Positions 8,069-15,440 of a stretch of DNA of 64,000 bases are shown here, piece by piece (positions within the stretch are counted from its first letter, which is position 1; every line of letters starts with the position of its first letter). The position numbers and the translations under genes were made by a program. This DNA comes from Variovorax gracilis (lineage in GTDB: Bacteria; Pseudomonadota; Gammaproteobacteria; Burkholderiales; Burkholderiaceae_C), in contig NZ_JASZYF010000016.1 of the NCBI RefSeq assembly GCF_030317115.1, positions 53,200 through 117,199 of the forward strand. The letters are read 5' to 3'. The notes below the pieces were generated by a model that was given only the letters and a program-made list of their open reading frames with translations, was not told where the DNA came from and did not search any database.

Positions 8069-8374
8069 TCACGCGGGCAGCGCGTCGTCCTGCGCGAGCT
8101 CCACGTCTTGCTGGACCCAGAGCTGGCAGGCCAGGCGCCAGCCGGCGTCGAGCCGATCGCCGAGCTGCTTCTTCTCCTTCCAGTTGGGCGGAGGGAGATG
8201 CTCGGCGCCAGCCAAAACGCGGCAGGCGCATTTCGAGCACTTGCCCATGCCGCACTCGTAGCGCAGGTGCGGGTAGGGAAACTGCTTGATGCCTGCGCGC
8301 ACCACGAGGTTGGTGTTCTCCTTGACCTCGTCGCTGTAGACCTGGCCGCCCTTGTGGAAGGTGATGATGGGCAT
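8069..8374 (-). CDS. [2Fe-2S] ferredoxin (plant type), HDO operon ferredoxin 2
   Basis: Electron-transfer protein, 101 aa. Cysteines C41, C46, C49 and C83 form the CX4CX2C...C plant-type [2Fe-2S] motif (YECGMGKCSKCAC, then WRLACQ). It is divergent from ferredoxin 1 (99 aa), so the pair is not a recent tandem duplication. It starts 10 nt after the HDO stop codon, making it the closest electron donor by position. Confidence 0.9.
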   Translation of the reverse strand: MPIITFHKGGQVYSDEVKENTNLVVRAGIKQFPYPHLRYECGMGKCSKCACRVLAGAEHLPPPNWKEKKQLGDRLDAGWRLACQLWVQQDVELAQDDALPA

Positions 8375-8384
8375 GCGCGGCCGC

Positions 8385-9116
8385 TCAGGCGGCTTCGAGC
8401 GCCGGTTGGGCCGCCGCTTCGACGGCCACGTAATCGTGGTACAGCGCCGTCGTGTAGAGCAGGCGCATCTGGGCGCCGACCTCGCAGATCTTCAGGCAGC
8501 GCTGCTGCAGCTCGACGGTGGTCGCGTGCTCCAGCACGATCTGGTAGCCGCGCTCGCCGTGGATCTCGTCCGAGACGATGTGCAGGTCGAAGAACTCCAC
8601 TTCTTCGTCCGTGAAGCCGTACTTGTCGCGCAGCGTGGGCGTCTGCTTGCGGTAGATCGAAGGCACCTGCGACTCCAGCCCCACGACGAGGCCGGCGACG
8701 GCCACGATCGGGTCTTCGCGCATCGCCACGGCGTAGCACCAGCTCTGCAGGCCGCGCGTGGTGGGTGACATGTTGTCGGGGTCGGTCACGCGCTCGCGCG
8801 TGGTGCCGCAGGCTTCGGCGAAGCGGATCAGCAGGTCGGTGTGGCGGTCGCCGCCGATCTCTTCCTCGTACATGTTGGCAAGCAGGAAGTCCTTGGCTTC
8901 GGTGTAGCGGTCGGGCATGCGTGCATACAGATAGCCCAGGTAGTCGGCGAAGGGGCCGACGTAGTGGTAATGGTTTTCCGCCCAGCGAGCGAGGTGTGCG
9001 CGACTCAGCGTGCCGCCGGCCCAGGCGAGGCTGAACGGGGATGTGTTGGCGCTCTTGCCCTTGATGGCGTTTTCGAGAGCGGTCCGGAATTCGTCGCGAT
9101 TCATGAGGGCGGGCAT
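8385..9116 (-). CDS. haem-oxygenase-like diiron oxygenase (HDO), iron-containing redox enzyme
   Basis: All-helical TenA/PqqC-like protein, 243 aa. It carries the full HDO diiron ligand pattern: E85-x6-H92 (EEIGGDRH), E148 (VGLESQ) and H179-x3-D183-x2-H186 (HIVSDEIH). Spacing matches structurally known HDOs such as CADD (E81/H88/E142/H174/D178/H181). PqqC and TenA lack this set, so O2 activation by a diiron centre is expected. HDOs are known to cleave C-C and C-N bonds or N-oxygenate; the substrate here is unknown. Start 9116 has AGGAG 6 nt upstream; a longer reading would run into the operator. First gene of an operon with two ferredoxins. Confidence 0.88.
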   Translation of the reverse strand: MPALMNRDEFRTALENAIKGKSANTSPFSLAWAGGTLSRAHLARWAENHYHYVGPFADYLGYLYARMPDRYTEAKDFLLANMYEEEIGGDRHTDLLIRFAEACGTTRERVTDPDNMSPTTRGLQSWCYAVAMREDPIVAVAGLVVGLESQVPSIYRKQTPTLRDKYGFTDEEVEFFDLHIVSDEIHGERGYQIVLEHATTVELQQRCLKICEVGAQMRLLYTTALYHDYVAVEAAAQPALEAA

Positions 9117-9157
9117 GCGGGCTCCTGGTTCGAGAGGTGGATGGGTGGACTCATCAT

Positions 9158-9173
9158 GAATACTGTATACCAA
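9158..9173. promoter_or_regulatory. operator 1, HDO-operon side (GAATACTGTATACCAA)
   Basis: A 16-bp site, the exact inverted copy of the site at 9230-9245, lying 42 bp upstream of the HDO start. It combines two overlapping palindromes, ATAC-T-GTAT and GTATAC. On the minus strand its end, TATTCA, could serve as a -10; TTGCAG-N16-TATACA is an alternative promoter reading. It fits a FadR/FCD-type operator for the local GntR protein. Confidence 0.75.
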
Positions 9174-9217
9174 ATAGCCTGACTTCTGCAACTAGGCTCC
9201 CTGAGAAAGGCGCAATC

Positions 9218-9246
9218 TTGCCTATCTTGTTGGTATACAGTATTCT
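9218..9246 (+). promoter_or_regulatory. promoter of the aldehyde dehydrogenase operon overlapped by operator 2
   Basis: A -35 TTGCCT (9218-9223), a 17-bp spacer and a -10 TATTCT (9241-9246) form a plausible sigma-70 promoter. The 16-bp operator TTGGTATACAGTATTC (9230-9245) covers the spacer and -10, as expected for repression by occlusion. The transcription start would be near 9253, leaving a short leader before the ATG at 9276. Together with operator 1 this allows coordinate control of both divergent operons. Confidence 0.7.
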
Positions 9247-9275
9247 TAAAAAGACAATCACTGAACTATCCGGAC

Positions 9276-10736
9276 ATGACCCACGCTCCATTGGCACTTT
9301 TCCAGAACCACATCGACGGGGCTTGGGTTTCCAGCCGAACCGATCGCACCTTCGACGACATCGACCCTGCCGACGCCCGCCAGGTGGTGGGGCGCTTCCA
9401 GGCTTCGTCCGCCGACGACGCCAGTGCGGCCGTGGCGGCGGCGGCGGCGGCTTTCGATGGCTGGCGGAAGACGCCTGTGTCCCGACGCGCCGCGATCCTC
9501 AACGCCGCGGCGCAATACCTGGAAGCCAATGCCGCGCAGTTCGCCGAGGAACTCACGCGCGAAGAAGGCAAGCCGCTGGCGCAGGCTCGCGACGAAATCC
9601 TGCGTTCGGCGCAGACGCTGCGCTTCTATGCGGTGGAGGGCCAGTCTTTCTCGGGCGAAACCTTCCCGCAGGATGACCCGGACATGGTGGTCTACAGCCA
9701 GCGCGAGCCGCTCGGCGTGGTGACGGTCATCAGCCCGTGGAACTTTCCGGTGTCGATCCCCGCGCGCAAGATCGCGCCGGCGCTGGTGACCGGCAACACC
9801 GTGGTCTTCAAGCCGTCTTCGGACGCGCCGCTCTCGGGACTGCGGCTGGCCGAGGCGCTGATCCAGGCCGGCCTGCCCAAGGGTGTTCTCAACTTCATCA
9901 CGGGGCGCGCCTCGGAGGTCGGCCCGGTCATCACCGAGTCGCCCGCGGTGCGCGCCATCTCCTTCACCGGCTCGACGGCGGCCGGCGAGCAGATCCACCG
10001 CGCCGCCGCCATGACCACGCGCACCCAGATGGAACTGGGCGGCAAGAACCCGCTGATCGTGATGGACGACGCCGACCTCGACAAGGCTGTCGATCTCGTC
10101 ATCAAGGGCGGCCTGTCGCTCAGCGGGCAGGCCTGCACCGGCACCAGCCGGGTGCTGGTGATGAAGAAGGTCAAGGCCGACTTCACCGACAGGTTGGTCG
10201 CCAGGGTGCGCGCCCTCAAGGTCGGCAGCGGCATGACGCCCGGCATGGACATCGGCCCCCTCGCCACCCGCAAGCAACTGGAGACGGTGCTCGGCTATAT
10301 CGAGATCGGCAAGTCCGAGGCCACGCTGCTGTGCGGTGGCGAGCGGCTCGTCGACGGCGAATTCGCCCATGGCTTCTACGTGGCGCCGGCGATCTTCACC
10401 GACGTGACCCAGCAGATGCGCATCGCCCGCGAGGAGATCTTCGGGCCCGTGATCGCGATCATCGAGGTCGACAGCTACGAGGACGCGATCGCCAAGGCCA
10501 ACGACACCGAGTACGGCTTGTCCGCAGCCATCTGCACCACCAGCCCGGTGCACGCGCACCGCTTCGCGCAGGACATCCAGTCGGGCACCGTGAAGATTAA
10601 CCGCACCACCACCGGCAACCTGATCAACGCGCCTTTCGGCGGACTGAAGCGATCGAGCACCTCGACCTTCCGCGAGTCGGGCCGCACCGGGCTCGAGTTC
10701 TATACGCAGATCAAGACCGTCTACCGCGGCTGCTGA
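9276..10736 (+). CDS. NAD(P)-dependent aldehyde dehydrogenase (alpha-ketoglutarate-semialdehyde DH-like)
   Basis: Aldehyde dehydrogenase superfamily, 486 aa, the standard length. The general base is E253 (MELGGKNP) and the nucleophile C287 (SGQACTGTSR); coordination of the nicotinamide pocket is marked by PWNFP (154-158) and FTGST (230-234). The QxCTxTSR context resembles alpha-ketoglutarate-semialdehyde and related semialdehyde dehydrogenases. First gene of the plus-strand arm of the regulon. It presumably oxidises an aldehyde released by the HDO step; the real substrate is not visible in the sequence. Confidence 0.93.
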   Translation: MTHAPLALFQNHIDGAWVSSRTDRTFDDIDPADARQVVGRFQASSADDASAAVAAAAAAFDGWRKTPVSRRAAILNAAAQYLEANAAQFAEELTREEGKPLAQARDEILRSAQTLRFYAVEGQSFSGETFPQDDPDMVVYSQREPLGVVTVISPWNFPVSIPARKIAPALVTGNTVVFKPSSDAPLSGLRLAEALIQAGLPKGVLNFITGRASEVGPVITESPAVRAISFTGSTAAGEQIHRAAAMTTRTQMELGGKNPLIVMDDADLDKAVDLVIKGGLSLSGQACTGTSRVLVMKKVKADFTDRLVARVRALKVGSGMTPGMDIGPLATRKQLETVLGYIEIGKSEATLLCGGERLVDGEFAHGFYVAPAIFTDVTQQMRIAREEIFGPVIAIIEVDSYEDAIAKANDTEYGLSAAICTTSPVHAHRFAQDIQSGTVKINRTTTGNLINAPFGGLKRSSTSTFRESGRTGLEFYTQIKTVYRGC

Positions 10737-10765
10737 TCCTCCCTTCCCTCTCGCAGAGATACCTC

Positions 10766-11245
10766 ATGAAAACCGCGCTCAAGCTCGAACTCGAAGAAGC
10801 CCGCCTGATGATCGCCGCCGCCATCCGCAAGGCGGAGGAGATCGGCGTGCTCGAAACCATCTGCATCGTCGACGACGGTGGCTACCCGATCGCCATGGAG
10901 CGCATGAATGGCGCCCGCATCACCGGTCCGCAGATCGCGTGGAACAAGGCCTTCACGGCCGCCGGCCACAAGCGGTCGACGCACCTGTTCAACACCTTGC
11001 CCAACGGCCCCGCGCTGCCGGGCAACGAGGCCTTCGGCATCCAGTGGAGCTTCGAGGGCAAGTTCGCCGTCTTCGTCGGCGGCTTCCCGATCGTGGTCGA
11101 TGGCAGTGTCATCGGCGGGGTCGGGCTTTCCGGCGGCAATGGCGAGCAGGACACGAAATGCGGCGTGGCCGCGCTGCAAGCATTGCATGAGCTTCTCGAA
11201 GCCAAGGGCCATGCCGTGGTGGTCGAGGCCGACATCAAGAAGTAG
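10766..11245 (+). CDS. HbpS/GlcG-family (DUF336) protein
   Basis: 159-aa protein of the GlcG/HbpS-like family (LKLELEEARLMIAAAIRKAEE opening helix; DDGGYPIAMERMNGA; GGFPIVVDGSVIGGVGLSGG). Family members are small oligomeric proteins found beside oxidative catabolic genes; HbpS binds haem and senses redox stress, and others are assigned to glycolate or propanediol operons without firm function. Here it sits 29 nt after the aldehyde dehydrogenase and 4 nt before the reductase, so it is co-transcribed and is a possible accessory or stabilising factor. Confidence 0.87.
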   Translation: MKTALKLELEEARLMIAAAIRKAEEIGVLETICIVDDGGYPIAMERMNGARITGPQIAWNKAFTAAGHKRSTHLFNTLPNGPALPGNEAFGIQWSFEGKFAVFVGGFPIVVDGSVIGGVGLSGGNGEQDTKCGVAALQALHELLEAKGHAVVVEADIKK

Positions 11246-11249
11246 GGCG

Positions 11250-12257
11250 ATGGCTTTTCGAATTCAGTGGCTCGACACCGCGCAGAGCTTCGAGGCCGCG
11301 CCCGACGAATCGGTGCTCGACGCAGCCCTGCGGCACGAACTTCGGCTGTCGCACGAGTGCCGTTTCGGCGCCTGCGCGACCTGCCGCATCAAGCTCGTCG
11401 AAGGCTCGGTGCATTACGACGATTTCCCGCCCGGTCTGACGCCCGGGGAGGCAGCGGAGGGCTATGCGCTGGCGTGCCAGGCCAAGCCGGCGAGCGACCT
11501 CGTGATCAGCGCCGCGCGTCGCTTGCCGCCTTGCTCCGAGCCGGCCCGCCACCTGGCCACGGTGACGGCGCTGCGGCCGCTCGCCGACGACGTGTTGCAT
11601 CTCTCGCTCGAAGTGCCGCCCGAGGCAGGGCTGCTGTATCGGCCCGGCCAGTACATCAACATCCTGCTGCCCGAGGGCGGGCATCGCAGCTTCTCGATGG
11701 CGTCGCGGCCGCATCCGCGGGCGCTCGACTTCCACATCCGGCGCATTCCCGAGGGCCGCTTCACCAGCGGCCACGCCGCGCGGCTGAAACCGGGCGACCG
11801 GCTGCCGGTCGAGCTGCCGCACGGCAGCTTCTGCTTCCATGCGGAGGACTACCGGCCGCTGCTGATGGTGGCGACCGGCACCGGGCTGGCGCCGATCAAG
11901 AGCATCCTGGAGTCGCTCATGGACGACGGCGAGTGCCCTCCGGTGTGCCTCTACTGGGGCATGCGCACCGAGGCGGACCTGTACCTGCACGACGAGATCC
12001 AGCGCTGGGCGGATCGCCTGTGCGAGTTCCGCTACGTGCCTGTGCTCTCGCGCGCAGGCGCGGACTGGACAGGCCGTCGCGGGCATGTGCAGCAGGCGGT
12101 GGCGGAGGACTTCGAGGATCTTTCGGAACACGCCATCTACCTCTGCGGCTCGCCGGCGATGATCGGCGACGCGAAGCGGATCTTCCTGGCGCGCAACGCC
12201 AGCGTCGATCATCTGTACAGCGACAGCTTCACCTTCCAATCCACCGCCACGGCCTGA
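11250..12257 (+). CDS. ferredoxin-NAD(P)H reductase with N-terminal [2Fe-2S] domain
   Basis: Oxygenase reductase, 335 aa, in the order [2Fe-2S] ferredoxin (C37, C42, C45, C76), FAD domain (RPGQYINILLP, then RSFSMAS) and NAD(P) domain (VATGTGLAPIKSILE, ending with YLCGSPAMI). This is the layout of AscD/XylA/MmoC-type reductases that feed oxygenases. ATG 11250 follows the previous stop by 4 nt with AGGG as ribosome site. It should draw electrons from NAD(P)H and pass them to the two ferredoxins of the divergent operon, and hence to the HDO. Confidence 0.92.
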   Translation: MAFRIQWLDTAQSFEAAPDESVLDAALRHELRLSHECRFGACATCRIKLVEGSVHYDDFPPGLTPGEAAEGYALACQAKPASDLVISAARRLPPCSEPARHLATVTALRPLADDVLHLSLEVPPEAGLLYRPGQYINILLPEGGHRSFSMASRPHPRALDFHIRRIPEGRFTSGHAARLKPGDRLPVELPHGSFCFHAEDYRPLLMVATGTGLAPIKSILESLMDDGECPPVCLYWGMRTEADLYLHDEIQRWADRLCEFRYVPVLSRAGADWTGRRGHVQQAVAEDFEDLSEHAIYLCGSPAMIGDAKRIFLARNASVDHLYSDSFTFQSTATA

Positions 12258-12280
12258 GCCGGGGCACGCAAGGAATCCCG

Positions 12281-13060
12281 ATGGACCTCGGCATCTCTCG
12301 GCGCACGGCGCTGGTCTTCGGCGGCAGCAGGGGCATGGGCCGCGCCTGTGCACGGCAACTCGCGATGGAAGGCGCGGAGGTGGTGATCGCCGCACGCACC
12401 GAGGGCACGCTGCGCCAGGCGGCGGCGGAACTGGCAGCCGAGACCGGCGCAGCCGTGCGCTTCGTGGTTGCGGACATCACCACCGCGGAAGGCCGCAATG
12501 CCGCGCTGGCCGCCTGTCCCTCGCCCGACATCCTCGTCAACAACGCCGACGGCCGGCCCCCGGGCGATTTCCGCGACTGGACGACGGCCGACTGGCATGC
12601 CGCGCTGGACGCCATGATGCTCGGCCCGATCGAGATGATCCGCCGCACCGTCGATCCGATGATCGAGCGCGGCTTCGGACGCATCGTCAACATCGTCTCG
12701 CGCAGCGTGAAGACGCCGCAGGCCGAACTGGGCCTTTCCAACGGTGCGCGCTCGGGGCTGGTCGGCTTCGTCGCGGGCCTCGCGCGCCAGACCGTGCGCC
12801 ACAACGTGACGATCAACAACATCCTGCCCGGCGTCTTCGCGACCGATGCGCAGCGCCATCACGTCGAGGGTCTCGTGAAGGCCGGTGGCCCGCCCTTCGA
12901 GGTGTTGTGGGAGGAGCGGGGCCGCAACAACCCGGCGGGTCGCTTCGGCCGCGCCGAGGAGGTGGGTGCGCTCTGTGCGTACGTGTGCTCCGTGCACGCC
13001 GGCTATGTCACCGGGCAGAGCCTGCTGATCGACGGCGGGGCCTACCCCGGCACCTTCTAG
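12281..13060 (+). CDS. SDR-family oxidoreductase lacking the canonical YxxxK
   Basis: Short-chain dehydrogenase/reductase fold, 259 aa. The Rossmann glycine motif is intact (GGSRGMG, 14-20) and the catalytic-Ser strand is present (VNIVSRS, S140). Where the family has Tyr-x3-Lys, this protein reads S153-NGA-R157 (GLSNGARSGL), and the usual NNAG is NNAD (87-90). It may therefore be a redox-inactive binding protein or an unusual catalyst; a similar divergent SDR clade is common in Burkholderiales by my recollection. AAGGA precedes the ATG. Its stop codon lies in the CTAG shared with the convergent hydrolase gene. Confidence 0.85.
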   Translation: MDLGISRRTALVFGGSRGMGRACARQLAMEGAEVVIAARTEGTLRQAAAELAAETGAAVRFVVADITTAEGRNAALAACPSPDILVNNADGRPPGDFRDWTTADWHAALDAMMLGPIEMIRRTVDPMIERGFGRIVNIVSRSVKTPQAELGLSNGARSGLVGFVAGLARQTVRHNVTINNILPGVFATDAQRHHVEGLVKAGGPPFEVLWEERGRNNPAGRFGRAEEVGALCAYVCSVHAGYVTGQSLLIDGGAYPGTF

Positions 13061-13725
13061 GCCTGCAGCCGCTCGCCGATCTCGTCCACGCTCAGCACGT
13101 CGCCGAAGAACAGCATCCAGTTGTGCAGCGAGTGCACGTGCTCTTCCGGCGTGACGGCCGAGAGCGCGTCCTCCACCATCACGGTGGCGTAGTTCATCAT
13201 CATGGCGTCGCGTGCGGTCGACTCACAGCAGACGTTGGTGACGGTGCCGCCGACCAGCACCGTCTCGATGCCGCGCTCTTTCAGCACGGCGTCGAGCGGT
13301 GACGAGCCCGGCACCAGCGCGCTGTAGCAGCGCTTGACCACGCGTGGGTCTTCGGGCCGCGCGTCCAGGCCCGGCGCGAGCTGGAAGCCGGGGTGCGAGC
13401 GGCCGAGTTCCAGCAGGCGGCGCGCGCTGCGCTCCGGCGTCAGCATGTAGGCGTGGTGGTGCGACCAGAAGCTGTCGGCGCCGTCCGAGCAGGTCTGCAC
13501 CCAGACCACGCTGCCGCCGGCCTCGCGCAGCGCCGAGGCGAGCGCATTGACCTTGCCGAAGGTGGCGCGCGCCGGTGCGCACTCGCCCAGGTAGCCGGGC
13601 TGCGTGTAGTAGTTCTGCAGGTCGACCACCACGAAGGCAGTGCGGCTCGCATCGAAGCGGGGGTAGGGGTGCAGCGTGCCTTGCCGCGCGATCACGCGGT
13701 CGACGATCCAGGCGGGGAATTCCAT
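13057..13725 (-). CDS. isochorismatase-like cysteine hydrolase
   Basis: Cysteine hydrolase family (nicotinamidase, N-carbamoylsarcosine amidase, ureidoacrylate and biuret hydrolases), 222 aa. The catalytic triad appears complete: D35 (VVVDLQNYY), K131 (RVVKRCYSAL) and C166 (GTVTNVCCESTARDA). Such enzymes hydrolyse amides or carbamoyl groups, so an N-containing substrate is likely. It is the last gene of the importer operon and its stop overlaps the SDR stop in the palindrome CTAG (13057-13060). Confidence 0.9.
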   Translation of the reverse strand: MEFPAWIVDRVIARQGTLHPYPRFDASRTAFVVVDLQNYYTQPGYLGECAPARATFGKVNALASALREAGGSVVWVQTCSDGADSFWSHHHAYMLTPERSARRLLELGRSHPGFQLAPGLDARPEDPRVVKRCYSALVPGSSPLDAVLKERGIETVLVGGTVTNVCCESTARDAMMMNYATVMVEDALSAVTPEEHVHSLHNWMLFFGDVLSVDEIGERLQA

Positions 13726-13755
13726 CGTGTGTCTTGGCTCTCTGTTCTCTCGGGT

Positions 13756-14637
13756 TCAGCCGTAGCGGCGTGCGAGCGCGCTTTCGATGCGGGCGATGAC
13801 GAGATACATCAGTGCCGACATCAGCGCCAGCACCACGATCGCGGTCATCACGATATTGAGCTTGAAGATCTGGCTGCCATTGACGATCAGGAAGCCCAGC
13901 CCCTCGCTGGCCGACTGGAACTCGCCGACGATCACGCCGACCAGCGACAGCCCGATGTTCATCTTGAGCGCCGCGATCAGCGTCGGCACGCTGCCGGGCA
14001 GCACGACCATGCGCAGTACTTGCGCGCGGCTCGCACCCAGCGTGGTCGCCAGCTTGATCTTGTTGGGATCGGTCGACTGGAAGCCGTCGTACGCGACCAT
14101 GATCGTCACGAAGATCGCGATCGCGACCGCCATGCCGTACACCGAGTATTCCGAGCCCAGCCAGATGTAGAAGATCGGCACGAAGGCGATCTTCGGCATC
14201 GCGTTGGCGACGACCAGGAAGGGATCGAGCACCTTGTTCGCGAAGCGCGACCACCACAGGCCCGCCGCGATCGCGACGCCGAACACCATGCTGAGCACGA
14301 AGCCGACCAGGGTCGCCTTGAAGGTGGCCCAGGTGTGCATCAGCAGATGGCCGTTCTGCAGCAGGTCGACGAAGGTCGGCCAGAGCGCGCTCGGGTAGCT
14401 GGTGAGCATCGGATTGACCACACGGGTCTTGGCCAGCAGCTCCCAGAGGCCGAAGAAGGCCACGAGCAGCAGCAGCCGGCTCACGAGCACCAGGGTCTTC
14501 TCGCGGCGCTGACGCGCCAGCCAGGCCGCGTAGGCAGCGCTGGGGGCCTTGTCGGCCGCGACGGCGGGCTGTGAGGGCAGGGCCGCAGTGGGCATCGTCA
14601 TCGAGGGGCTTGCATTCATGTCGGCGCTCACGTTCAT
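13756..14637 (-). CDS. ABC transporter permease (NitT/TauT/SsuC type)
   Basis: Inner-membrane permease, 293 aa with about six helices of the BPD_transp_1 type. The EAA loop that contacts the ATPase is visible (TTLGASRAQVLRMVVLPGSVP, about 200-220). The N-terminal 40 residues are polar and hydrophilic. The start at 14637 overlaps the ATPase stop as ATGA; ATG codons further in are possible alternatives. It belongs to the nitrate/sulfonate/taurine/thiamine-precursor import class. Confidence 0.9.
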   Translation of the reverse strand: MNVSADMNASPSMTMPTAALPSQPAVAADKAPSAAYAAWLARQRREKTLVLVSRLLLLVAFFGLWELLAKTRVVNPMLTSYPSALWPTFVDLLQNGHLLMHTWATFKATLVGFVLSMVFGVAIAAGLWWSRFANKVLDPFLVVANAMPKIAFVPIFYIWLGSEYSVYGMAVAIAIFVTIMVAYDGFQSTDPNKIKLATTLGASRAQVLRMVVLPGSVPTLIAALKMNIGLSLVGVIVGEFQSASEGLGFLIVNGSQIFKLNIVMTAIVVLALMSALMYLVIARIESALARRYG

Positions 14638-15440
14638 CCTTCGACATGCACGTCGAGCTCATCCCAGAGCGTGCCGAAGTAGGTGTTGAATTCGGGCAAG
14701 GCGCGCGCCTCGAAGGGCGTCGGGCGCCTGCCGTGGCTCGGGAAGCTCATCAGGTGCTCGGACTTGATGCGGCCGGGGCGGCGCGACAGCACCACCACGC
14801 GGTCCGTCATCGCGATCGCCTCGCCGATGTCGTGCGTCACCAGCACGACCGACTTGCCCTCGCTGCGCAGCACCTCGACCACTTCGTCGGCGATGGCCAG
14901 CCGCGTCTGCGAATCGAGCGCCGAGAAGGGCTCGTCGAGCAGCACCACGTCGGGGTTGGTCACCAGCGTGCGCGCCAGCGCGACGCGCTGGCGCATGCCG
15001 CCCGAGAGCTGGCGCGGGTAGTGGTGCAGGAAGTCCCCCATGCCGCACTTGTGCAGGAGATGGATGGCGCGTTCGCGCGCCTCGCGCATGTTGCGCTTCT
15101 GGATCTGGGCGCCGAGCAGCGCGTTGTCCAGGATGCTGCGCCACTCGTAGAGGTAGTCCTGCTGCAGCATGTAGCCGATGCTGGGGGAGGGGCCGTTGAC
15201 GGGCTTGCCGTCCACCGTCACGCTGCCGGAGGAGGGTTCGAGGATGCCGGCGATGATCGACAGCAGCGTGCTCTTTCCGCAGCCGGACTGGCCGATGATG
15301 CTGACGAACTCGCCGGGCGCGACGGCGAGGGAGATGTCGTCGAGCGCCTGGGTCTCGCCCTGCAGCGTGAAGTAGCGCAGCGAGACGTTGCGTACGTCGA
15401 TGCGCGGCCGTCCGGCCGCGGAAATGCCGGCCGCTGCCAT
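14634..15440 (-). CDS. ABC transporter ATP-binding protein (NitT/TauT/SsuB type)
   Basis: Transport ATPase, 268 aa, with Walker A GQSGCGKST, signature LSGGMRQRVALART, Walker B VVLLDEPFSALD and the switch His in VTHDIGEAI. It energises the importer with the neighbouring permease and binding protein. The start is taken as the ATG in the TGATG overlap with the binding-protein stop; a GTG three bases upstream is also possible. The NitT/Tau class takes up sulfonates, nitrate, cyanate, or pyrimidine-like thiamine precursors. Confidence 0.92.
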   Translation of the reverse strand: MAAAGISAAGRPRIDVRNVSLRYFTLQGETQALDDISLAVAPGEFVSIIGQSGCGKSTLLSIIAGILEPSSGSVTVDGKPVNGPSPSIGYMLQQDYLYEWRSILDNALLGAQIQKRNMREARERAIHLLHKCGMGDFLHHYPRQLSGGMRQRVALARTLVTNPDVVLLDEPFSALDSQTRLAIADEVVEVLRSEGKSVVLVTHDIGEAIAMTDRVVVLSRRPGRIKSEHLMSFPSHGRRPTPFEARALPEFNTYFGTLWDELDVHVEG

